Shown piece by piece: positions 1 to 6,140 of a stretch of 7,441 nt of DNA. Under the pieces are notes generated by a model that was not told where the DNA came from, did not search any database, and saw only the letters and a list, made by a program, of their open reading frames with translations. The translations under genes were made by a program, and so were the position numbers. The number at the start of each line of letters is the position of its first letter. Position 1 is the stretch's first letter. This DNA comes from Solirubrobacteraceae bacterium (GTDB lineage Bacteria; Actinomycetota; Thermoleophilia; Solirubrobacterales; Solirubrobacteraceae): positions 1-7,441 of the forward strand of contig JAICUS010000291.1 in NCBI GenBank assembly GCA_025935735.1, given 5' to 3'.

Positions 1-617
1 CGGAGCGACTCGTCGAGGTCGATCATCGGCGCGCGCCCCGCGGCCTGGTAGAGCAGGTAGAGCAGCGTCTCGGTGAAGTTGTCGGGCTGCACCGGGCAGC
101 CGGGGACGTTGACGATGGGCAAGCCCGCCTTGGAGCGGAAATCCCAACCGAGGTAATCGGCGAGGCCCATGCAGCCGGTGGGGTTGCCCGCCATCGCGTG
201 GATGCCGCCGTAGGTCGCGCACGTGCCGATGGCGATCACGCCCCACGCCTTGGGCGCGAGCTGGTCGATCCACCAATTGAGCGTCAGCGGCTCGCCGGTC
301 GCCTCGTCGTTGCCGAACGAGGTCCAGTACCCGTCGCCGTTGATCTGCTCGTTGGGGATCGAGCCCTCGATGACCAACACGAACGGCAGCGCCGGCTCGC
401 CGCGCGCCGCCGCCCGGAACGGCGTGAGGAACTCCTCGCCGCCGAGCGTGGGCGAGAGCACCTTGTTGTGCAGGTTGACCTTCGGGATGCCCGGGATGGC
501 ACCGAGCAGCACGTCCTCGATCCCCGGCTGCCCGGCCGCCGTGACCGACACGGAGTCTCCGTCGCAGCTCATCCCCTCCGAGATCCAGAGGATGTCGAGC
601 TCCTCAACACCGGCCAC
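1..617 (-). CDS. hhyS: [NiFe]-hydrogenase small subunit, group 1h (actinobacterial high-affinity type), 3' end cut off by window edge
   Basis: This is the electron-transfer subunit of an H2-oxidising [NiFe] hydrogenase. It carries the Fe-S clusters that take electrons from the Ni-Fe site of the large subunit. The first 205 residues are present and the rest lies beyond base 1. Residues 9-21 read ILWISEGMSCDGD, so the usual CxxC proximal-cluster motif is C18-x-x-D21. The other expected proximal ligands are C133 (GTCATYGG) and C174 (VPGCPVQP). Other family segments include PFVLVIEGSIPNE (78-90) and NPTGCMGLADYLGW (145-158). The Asp ligand and lack of a Tat signal match group 1h enzymes such as Ralstonia eutropha AH and mycobacterial Hhy, which scavenge trace H2; the physiology is inferred from these relatives. 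The GTG start at 617 is chosen because a strong GAGGAGGTG ribosome site precedes it and the family N-terminus follows at once. It overlaps the end of hypA by 14 bases. The large subunit is expected next. Confidence 0.93.
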   Translation of the reverse strand, partial: MAGVEELDILWISEGMSCDGDSVSVTAAGQPGIEDVLLGAIPGIPKVNLHNKVLSPTLGGEEFLTPFRAAARGEPALPFVLVIEGSIPNEQINGDGYWTSFGNDEATGEPLTLNWWIDQLAPKAWGVIAIGTCATYGGIHAMAGNPTGCMGLADYLGWDFRSKAGLPIVNVPGCPVQPDNFTETLLYLLYQAAGRAPMIDLDESL

Positions 618-957
618 TGGGCACCTCCTCCATCGTCAATGCGTCGACGAGCAGCTCCTCTCCCCGGACGAGCTCGACGTCGACGCTTCCGCAGGCCCGG
701 CAGGCCAGCGGGAATGCGTCCCATGCGCTCTGCGTCCCGCACCCGCGGCAGATGCCCGCGGCCGGGACCTCCTCGACGATCAGCTCCGCGCCCTCGGCGC
801 CGGTCCCGTCGGCCACGAGGGTCCACGCGAACGTCAGCGCGTCGGGCACCACCTGGCGTAGGTGGCCGACCTTCACCTCGACGCTCTCGATCCGCCGCCC
901 GTCCGCGTGCCGGAGGGCGATCCTCAGCAGCGCGTCGGCGATCGAGAGCTCGTGCAT
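604..957 (-). CDS. hypA: Hydrogenase nickel incorporation protein HypA
   Basis: HypA is a cytosolic nickel metallochaperone. With the GTPase HypB it delivers Ni to the hydrogenase large-subunit precursor after the Fe(CN)2CO centre has been inserted. The 117-residue product has the usual family length. It starts MHELSIADAL, where the N-terminal amine, H2 and E3 form the Ni site. The zinc-binding loop has two CxxC pairs, C70/C73 (CRGCG) and C86/C89 (CRACG), 16 residues apart. The ATG shares one base with the hypE stop (TGATG), and AGG lies eight bases upstream. The gene's end overlaps the hydrogenase small subunit by 14 bases. The partner hypB is not in this window, so Ni insertion must rely on a copy elsewhere, probably further downstream. 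Confidence 0.95.
   Translation of the reverse strand: MHELSIADALLRIALRHADGRRIESVEVKVGHLRQVVPDALTFAWTLVADGTGAEGAELIVEEVPAAGICRGCGTQSAWDAFPLACRACGSVDVELVRGEELLVDALTMEEVPSGRC
622..630 (-). promoter_or_regulatory. Ribosome binding site of hhyS inside the hypA coding region
   Basis: On the minus strand the bases read GAGGAGGTG, with GGAGG six bases before the GTG at 617. The site lies within the last codons of hypA. It fixes the hhyS start and is the strongest Shine-Dalgarno sequence within the hydrogenase operon apart from that of hypC. This fits a need for more structural subunit than maturation protein, which is an inference. Confidence 0.8.
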
Positions 958-1990
958 CAGCAGATCCTGGGCAGCGGGTCGCCGACCAGCTCGTCCATCA
1001 CCCGCCGGCCGCCGAACGCGGTTTCCACCAACACCATCCCGGGCGGCTCGGCGCGGACCTCGCCGATCTCCGCGGCGTCAGGGTCGAACGCTCGCAGGGC
1101 TTGGAGCGCCGCGTCCGCGCGCTCGGGCGCGACGAGCGCGACGAGCTTGCCCTCGTTGGCCACGTACAGCGGGTCGATCCCCAGCAGCTCGCAGGCGCCG
1201 GCCACCGCGGGCTTGACCGGCACGGCCGCCTCGCGGACGACCATGCCGACGCCTCTCGCCACCTCGTTGAGCACCGAGGCGACGCCGCCGCGGGTGGCGT
1301 CGCGCAGCGCCCGCACGCCGCCGGCGTCCAGCAGCGCGTCCACCGCCGGCCACAGCGCGCGGGTGTCGGAGACGATGTCGGCGTCGAGGTCGAACTCGCC
1401 GCGGGCCAGCATGATCGCCGTGCCGTGCTCGCCCACGGCGCCGGAGAGCAGGATGCGGTCGCCCGGCCGGGGTGCGGCGAAGGCCGCCCGGGGATCGCGC
1501 CGGCCGAGCCCGGTCGTGCACACGTACATCCCGTCGGCGTGGCCGCGCTCGACCACCTTGGTGTCGCCGGTGACCACGGACACGCCGGCCGCCTCTCCGG
1601 CACGGGCGATCGCCTCCACCTCGTGCCTGAGGTCCTCCGCGGAGAGCCCCTCCTCGAGGATCAGCGCCAGGGAGAGCGCAAGTGGCCTCGCACCCGCCAT
1701 CGCCAGGTCGTTGACCGTGCCGTTGACCGCCAGCTCGCCGATCGAGCCGCCCGGGAAGCGCAGCGGCTTGACCACGAAGGAGTCGGTGGTCAGCGCGAGC
1801 TCGCCGACGGTCGCCGCGTCGCCCAGCTCGGTGATGCCGAACGCGGGCGCCAGCAGCCCCTCGATCAGCTTGCGCGTCGCCTTGCCGCCGGCGCCGTGGG
1901 CCATCGTGATCCGCTCGTCGCGGAACTTCGCCGGCTTGGACCGGGCGGTCTCGATGATCCCGAGGATCCGTTCCTCGCGCGCGGAGACGG

Positions 1991-1994
<4 letters not shown>
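957..1994 (-). CDS. hypE: Hydrogenase expression/formation protein HypE (carbamoyl dehydratase)
   Basis: HypE accepts a carbamoyl group from HypF on its C-terminal cysteine and dehydrates it with ATP to a thiocyanate. This is the source of the two cyanide ligands of the active-site iron, which it passes to the HypC-HypD complex. The product has 345 residues from the GTG at 1994, the usual size. The HGAGGK motif of the PurM/ThiL-like ATP-binding fold is at residues 33-38. The chain ends PLPRIC, so the essential C-terminal Cys is C345. The frame stays open further upstream into hypD, but the GTG is preferred because it gives a GTGA overlap with the hypD stop and leads directly into the family N-terminus (REERILGIIE). 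HypF, which supplies the carbamoyl group, is not in the window. Confidence 0.95.
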
Positions 1995-3102
<1,108 letters not shown>

Positions 3103-3106
<4 letters not shown>

Positions 3107-3306
3107 AGCGCCACCAGGGCCACGCCCGCGTGGACGAGCAGCTCGTCGCCGGGGCCCACCGGCTCGACCAGCGCGGTCTCCACGGTGTGGTGGGCGCCGG
3201 TGTCGTCGGCGCACAGCGCCAAGCCGCGCTCGTCGTCGAGCCGGAGCACCCGCATCGCCACGCCGTCGTCGCCGCAGGTGATGCAGTGCTCGGAGCCGCA
3301 GTTCAT
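3103..3306 (-). CDS. Short HypC/HupF-like hydrogenase chaperone with CxxC N-terminus
   Basis: This 67-residue protein lies between hypC and hypD and overlaps both by four bases (ATGA and GTGA), so its place in the operon is firm. It has the HypC/HupF-like small beta-barrel pattern: a segment ending in GDELLVHAGVALVAL matches the GDWVLIHVGFAIS segment of the neighbouring HypC. It lacks the MC-x-x-x-P start. Instead it begins MNCGSEHCITCGDDGV, with C3, C8 and C11, and a further C32. I recall similar second HypC-like proteins with a CITC or CVTC start beside actinobacterial hydrogenases. A role in handling the iron-ligand complex or the large subunit is likely, but its exact client is unknown. 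It is shorter than HypC and lacks the C-terminal helix. Confidence 0.8.
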
Positions 3307-3569
3307 TCGATGACGCTGGCCTTCAGCTCCGTGAGCTCCTGCTCGTACTCCGCGCCCATCTCCTCGAGCAGCGCGAGCGTGGCCTGCGCCTCCGCCTCGT
3401 CGATCTGCGAGATGGCGAAGCCGACGTGGATCAGCACCCAGTCGCCGGGCCCCGCGTCGTCCAGCAACCCGACGTTCACATTGCGCCTGACTCCCGCAAC
3501 CTCAACCTTGGCGAGCCGGTTGAGCTCGTCGACGATCTCGACGATCTGGCCGGGGATGGCCAGGCACAT
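3303..3569 (-). CDS. hypC: Hydrogenase assembly chaperone HypC
   Basis: HypC binds HypD through its N-terminal cysteine, carries the Fe(CN)2CO unit to the large-subunit precursor and keeps that subunit open until Ni is inserted. The product has 88 residues and begins MCLAIPGQIV, the diagnostic signature with catalytic C2 once the initiator Met is removed. The beta-barrel core (residues about 7-55, ending GDWVLIHVGFAIS) is followed by an acidic C-terminal helix (IDEAEAQATLALLEEM). It is the first gene of the maturation cluster. A good AGGAGGA site lies eight bases upstream, and 70 bases separate it from the upstream dehydrogenase gene, the only real gap in this half of the window. Its stop codon overlaps the start of the next gene (ATGA). 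Confidence 0.96.
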   Translation of the reverse strand: MCLAIPGQIVEIVDELNRLAKVEVAGVRRNVNVGLLDDAGPGDWVLIHVGFAISQIDEAEAQATLALLEEMGAEYEQELTELKASVIE

Positions 3570-3576
3570 CAGGCGA

Positions 3577-3583
3577 TCCTCCT
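3577..3583 (-). promoter_or_regulatory. Ribosome binding site of hypC
   Basis: The minus strand reads AGGAGGA, with eight bases between it and the hypC ATG. It is a near-consensus site at the head of the operon and settles the start of hypC. Confidence 0.75.
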
Positions 3584-3602
3584 CTAGTCGGTGCCTCAGC
3601 CT

Positions 3603-3631
3603 GTTGTACCACTCGGCACGAGCGCTCGCAG
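3603..3631 (-). promoter_or_regulatory. Possible hyp operon promoter with a 10-base palindrome in the spacer
   Basis: In the 70-base gap before hypC the minus strand has TACAAC (3608-3603), a 4/6 match to the -10 consensus. Seventeen bases upstream is a poor -35 candidate, CTGCGA (3631-3626). The perfect palindrome CGAGCGCTCG (3619-3628) lies at the edge of that -35 and in the spacer, where an operator could sit. The predicted leader would be about 27 bases. The -35 match is weak and palindromes are common at this GC content, so this is tentative. The operon may instead be read through from the upstream gene. Confidence 0.22.
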
Positions 3632-3639
3632 CACGCCCG

Positions 3640-5007
3640 TCAGCGAACGATCTTGCCCGGGTTGAACAGCCCGTCGGGGTCGAGCGCGCGCTTGACCGCG
3701 CGCATCATGTCGAGCGCCGCGGGGCCGTGCTCGAGCTCCAGGAACGCCGCCTTCCCGTAGCCCACGCCGTGCTCGCCGGTGCAGGTGCCGTCCATGGCGA
3801 TTGCCCGCCGGACGAGCCGGTCGTTGAGCGCCTTGGCCCGGTCGAGCTCCTCCGGGTCGTCCGGGTCGACGAGGATCGCCAGGTGGAAGTTGCCGTCGCC
3901 GACGTGGCCGACGATCGGGGCGATCAATCCCGACTGCTCGACGTCGCGCTTGGTCTCGGCGATGCACTCGGCGAGGCGGCTGATCGGCACGCAGGCGTCG
4001 GTGGTGAAGCCGCGGGCGCCCGGCCGCAGCGCCCGGGCGGCGTCGTAGGCGCGGTGGCGGGCGCGCCACAGCGCGCGTCGCTGCGATTCGTCGGCGGCCC
4101 AGGCGAACCCGTGGCCGCGGTGCGCGTCCGCGATCTGCCCCACGTCGGCGGCCTGCGCCTCGACCTCGCCCGGCGTGCCGTGGAACTCCAGGAACAGGGT
4201 GGGGGCGACCTCTTGGTCGAGCCCGGCGTGGCGGTTGATGGCGTCCATCTGCACGTCGTCGAGCAACTCGATGCGGGCGACGGGGATGCCGTTGGCCAGC
4301 ACCTCGATCACGCAGTCGACGGCGTCGCCGAGCTCCGGGAACGCGCAGGTGGCGGCGGTCATCGCCTCCGGGGTCGGCTGGAGGCGCAGCGTGGCCTCGG
4401 TGATCAGCCCGAGCGTGCCCTCGGAGCCGACGAGCAGCCGCGTCAGGTCATAGCCGGCGGAGGACTTGCGCGCCCGCGAGCGCGTCTTGACGACCTCGCC
4501 GCGCGCGTCGACCACGGTGAGCGAGAGGACGTTCTCGCGCATCGTGCCGTAGCGGACGCTCGTGGTCCCGGACGCGCCGGTGGCGACCATGCCGCCGACG
4601 GTCGCGTCCGCGCCCGGGTCGACGGAGAAGAACACGCCCTCGGGGCGCAGCCTGTCGTCGAGCTGCCGTCGGGTGACCCCGGCCTGCACGGTCACGTCCA
4701 TGTCCGCGACGGAGAGCCGCAGCACGCGGTTCATCTCGCGCGTGTCGACGCTCACCCCGCCGCGCAGCGCGGCTACGTGGCCCTCGAGCGACGTGCCGGC
4801 GCCGAACGGGACGATCGGCGTCTGATGCCGCGCGCACGCGCGGACGACCGCCGCCGCCTCCGCCGTGTCGCGCGGGAACACCACCACGTCGGGGTCCGCA
4901 GGCGGGTGCCAGGACTCGTCGGTGCCGTGCAGCCGCCGCACGTCCGCGCCGGTCAGCACCCGGTCGGCGTCGAGCGCCGCGGTCAGGTCGGCGAGCAGAT
5001 CCCCCAC
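3640..5007 (-). CDS. FAD-dependent D-2-hydroxyacid dehydrogenase, D-lactate dehydrogenase (cytochrome)-like
   Basis: This is a flavoprotein of the FAD-binding PCMH plus FAD-oxidase C-terminal family (GlcD/Dld/LDHD). It probably oxidises D-lactate or a related D-2-hydroxyacid to the 2-oxoacid and passes electrons to the respiratory chain. Residues 40-210 form the FAD domain, with PFGAGTSLEGH (67-77), DPGADATVGGMVATGASGT (130-148), RYGTMRENV (152-160) and GSEGTLGLITEATLRL (194-209). The C-terminal domain has VGHVGDGNFH (366-375), whose H368 and H375 are the expected metal ligands, then GTCTGEHGVG (407-416) and the ending LFNPGKIV. As I recall it, vertebrate LDHD matches closely through these segments. 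The GTG at 5007 gives 455 residues, the family length; the frame is open to 5724, but that extension is low-complexity antisense-like sequence. AGGG lies eight bases before the GTG. No Fe-S domain is fused. Glycolate or 2-hydroxyglutarate are alternative substrates. Confidence 0.88.
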   Translation of the reverse strand: MGDLLADLTAALDADRVLTGADVRRLHGTDESWHPPADPDVVVFPRDTAEAAAVVRACARHQTPIVPFGAGTSLEGHVAALRGGVSVDTREMNRVLRLSVADMDVTVQAGVTRRQLDDRLRPEGVFFSVDPGADATVGGMVATGASGTTSVRYGTMRENVLSLTVVDARGEVVKTRSRARKSSAGYDLTRLLVGSEGTLGLITEATLRLQPTPEAMTAATCAFPELGDAVDCVIEVLANGIPVARIELLDDVQMDAINRHAGLDQEVAPTLFLEFHGTPGEVEAQAADVGQIADAHRGHGFAWAADESQRRALWRARHRAYDAARALRPGARGFTTDACVPISRLAECIAETKRDVEQSGLIAPIVGHVGDGNFHLAILVDPDDPEELDRAKALNDRLVRRAIAMDGTCTGEHGVGYGKAAFLELEHGPAALDMMRAVKRALDPDGLFNPGKIVR

Positions 5008-5020
5008 CCGGCAGACCCTA

Positions 5021-5053
5021 CCGCCGGGCGGCCGGCGGCCCCGGCGCGCGGGG
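5021..5053 (-). terminator. Tandem GC-rich hairpins filling the intergenic gap, possible terminator or attenuator
   Basis: Directly after the stop of the chimeric gene the transcript can form two hairpins in a row. The first is CCCCG / CGGGG with a 5-base loop (5039-5053). The second is CCGCCGG / CCGGCGG with a 4-base loop (5021-5038). Together they occupy 33 of the 46 bases before the dehydrogenase start. There is no run of U after them, so this is not a classical intrinsic terminator. It may reduce read-through, protect RNA ends or mean nothing at this GC content. Confidence 0.35.
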
Positions 5054-6058
5054 TCAGGGGATGATCGGGATCTCCGGGATCGGGATCTCGGGCACCTCCG
5101 GCACCTCGGGGACCTCCGGGACCTCCGGCTCCGCGGGCGCGGGCTCGTCGCCGCCCTGGCCGGGCGCGCCGGGCTTGCCGCCGCCGGGCTCGTCGCCGCC
5201 GCCCGGCTTGTTCCCGCCGCCCGGCTCCTCGCCGCCGTAGGGGTCCTCGCCCGGCTGGTCGTCCCAGTAGTCCGCGCCGCGGGTCGGCTTGAAGTACGTC
5301 TTCGTCGTGCCGTCCGGGTTGTAGGCGCCGAACTCGTTGGTCGACGGGTCATAGACGCGGATCGTGCCGTCGGGGCCGACCTTGGTCGGCAGGTGCTCCT
5401 CGACCGCGCGCTGGAAGAAGTCCCGGGCCTGCTGCGCGTAGTCCTCGGGCGAGGAGGAGTTGAAGTCGCCGCCGTGGCGGTTGAAGTGGTCCTGCAGCGT
5501 GCCCGGGTTGCCCCAGCCGTCGCCGTCGGAGCTCGCGACCTGGTCGGCCGCGTCCTGGACCTGCTGCGCGAGCGGGCTCCCGCCGCCGGGGAGGACGCTG
5601 CCCGTGCCGGGGACCTGCGCGCCCGGATCCCGCCCGCCGCCGCCGGTCGAGGCCTGCGCGGTGCAGCCGCCGTGGCCGATGCAGTTGACCTCCCGCGCGA
5701 TCGTCCCGGCCACCCGCGGGGCAAGGCCCGTGTGGGCGATCATCGCGATGATCGCCGCGATCACGAGCAGGATGCCCATGAGCTCCGCCGCGGTCTGGCC
5801 GCGCTCGCCGCCCAGGCCCGCCGCCCGCAGCTGCGCGTGCGCGTCCCAGCCGGCCGGGCTCGGGTTCGCGCTGCTCCAGCGCGCGCCGGCGGCCAGCCAG
5901 CGCGCGCGCCAGCCGGCGTACGTCTCGCCGCGATCCTCGTCGTCGACCCCGAACTGGAAGCCGCACGACGGGCAGATCTCGTACGAGCCGCCGCCCGACG
6001 CCGAGCGGGGCGGCTCGGTCAGGCCCGGGAAGCCGCAGACGGGGCACGTGAACGCCAT
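5054..6058 (-). CDS. Chimeric protein: CPCC zinc ribbon, Flp/TadE-like prepilin segment, toxin-like module, PEV-repeat tail
   Basis: The 334-residue product has four unlike parts. Residues 1-82 form a CPCC-type zinc ribbon with CPVCG (C5, C8) and YEICPSCGFQFG (C29, C32), like small stand-alone cytosolic proteins. Residues 85-108 read ERG-QTAAELMGILL and a hydrophobic stretch. G87 before the predicted cut and E92 at +5 match the prepilin peptidase site of Flp pilins and TadE proteins. C126 and C132 follow. Residues 188-270 (LQDHFNRHGGDF to DYWDDQPG, with RVYDPSTNEFGAYNPDGT) resemble C-terminal domains of polymorphic toxins, perhaps nucleases; this is from memory. The tail has PGGG repeats and PEV/PEI repeats. 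If cleaved, the ribbon stays in the cytosol and the rest faces outward. The start at 6058 is preferred over the ATG at 6067, as GAGG lies nine bases before the former and touches the latter. No start codon precedes the pilin part separately. Function unknown. Confidence 0.8.
   Translation of the reverse strand: MAFTCPVCGFPGLTEPPRSASGGGSYEICPSCGFQFGVDDEDRGETYAGWRARWLAAGARWSSANPSPAGWDAHAQLRAAGLGGERGQTAAELMGILLVIAAIIAMIAHTGLAPRVAGTIAREVNCIGHGGCTAQASTGGGGRDPGAQVPGTGSVLPGGGSPLAQQVQDAADQVASSDGDGWGNPGTLQDHFNRHGGDFNSSSPEDYAQQARDFFQRAVEEHLPTKVGPDGTIRVYDPSTNEFGAYNPDGTTKTYFKPTRGADYWDDQPGEDPYGGEEPGGGNKPGGGDEPGGGKPGAPGQGGDEPAPAEPEVPEVPEVPEVPEIPIPEIPIIP
5057..5128 (-). repeat. PEV/PEI tripeptide repeat at the C-terminus of the chimeric protein
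   Basis: The last 24 codons encode four PEV units, then PEI, PI, PEI, PI and IP, from a 9-base repeat with synonymous drift (CCGGAGGTC, CCCGAGGTG and similar). The protein ends in this rod-like, acidic, Pro-rich stretch. Such repeats often serve as wall-spanning spacers, but no sorting signal follows. Confidence 0.85.
5168..5230 (-). repeat. Gly/Pro repeat linker (xxPGGG) in the chimeric protein
   Basis: Residues 277-297 consist of EEPGGG, NKPGGG, DEPGGG and KPG, an 18-base repeat. This is a flexible, probably disordered linker between the toxin-like module and the PEV tail. Repeat number may vary between strains through slippage. Confidence 0.8.
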
Positions 6059-6068
6059 CGCCCGCATC

Positions 6069-6095
6069 CTCGCGCCCGAGGGGCCGCGGCGCGAG
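6069..6095 (-). promoter_or_regulatory. Hairpin overlapping the ribosome binding site of the chimeric gene
   Basis: In the transcript, CTCGCGCC (6095-6088) can pair perfectly with GGCGCGAG (6076-6069) around an 11-base loop. The 3' arm contains most of the GAGG Shine-Dalgarno site (6071-6068), so the fold would hide it. This could keep translation low or make it conditional. It may also be a chance product of high GC. Confidence 0.35.
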
Positions 6096-6140
6096 AGGCT
6101 CAGGACCCAACCTGGGGCGTGGGACCGTCCCGACCTGCGC

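Noticed and set aside
1..617. Tat signal peptide on the hydrogenase small subunit
   Set aside because: There is no twin-arginine motif or hydrophobic leader; the family sequence starts within eight residues of the GTG.
3107..3214. Upstream extension of hypD to an ATG at 3214
   Set aside because: The added residues are mostly Arg, Gly, Ala and Pro and overlap the short HypC-like gene; the GTG at 3106 gives normal length and a GTGA junction.
3619..3628. Palindrome CGAGCGCTCG as a transcription terminator after the dehydrogenase
   Set aside because: The halves meet with no loop and no U-run follows, so it cannot form a normal terminator hairpin; it fits a protein-binding site better, if anything.
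3130..5064. Long plus-strand open frame of 644 codons opposite hypC and the dehydrogenase
   Set aside because: Low-complexity Arg/Ala/Val/Gly/His sequence with no family motif; a shadow of the minus-strand genes.
5008..5724. N-terminal extension of the dehydrogenase frame up to 5724
   Set aside because: The extension is Arg/Ser/Ala/Pro low complexity, lies inside the chimeric gene in another frame, and the family N-terminus begins at the GTG at 5007.
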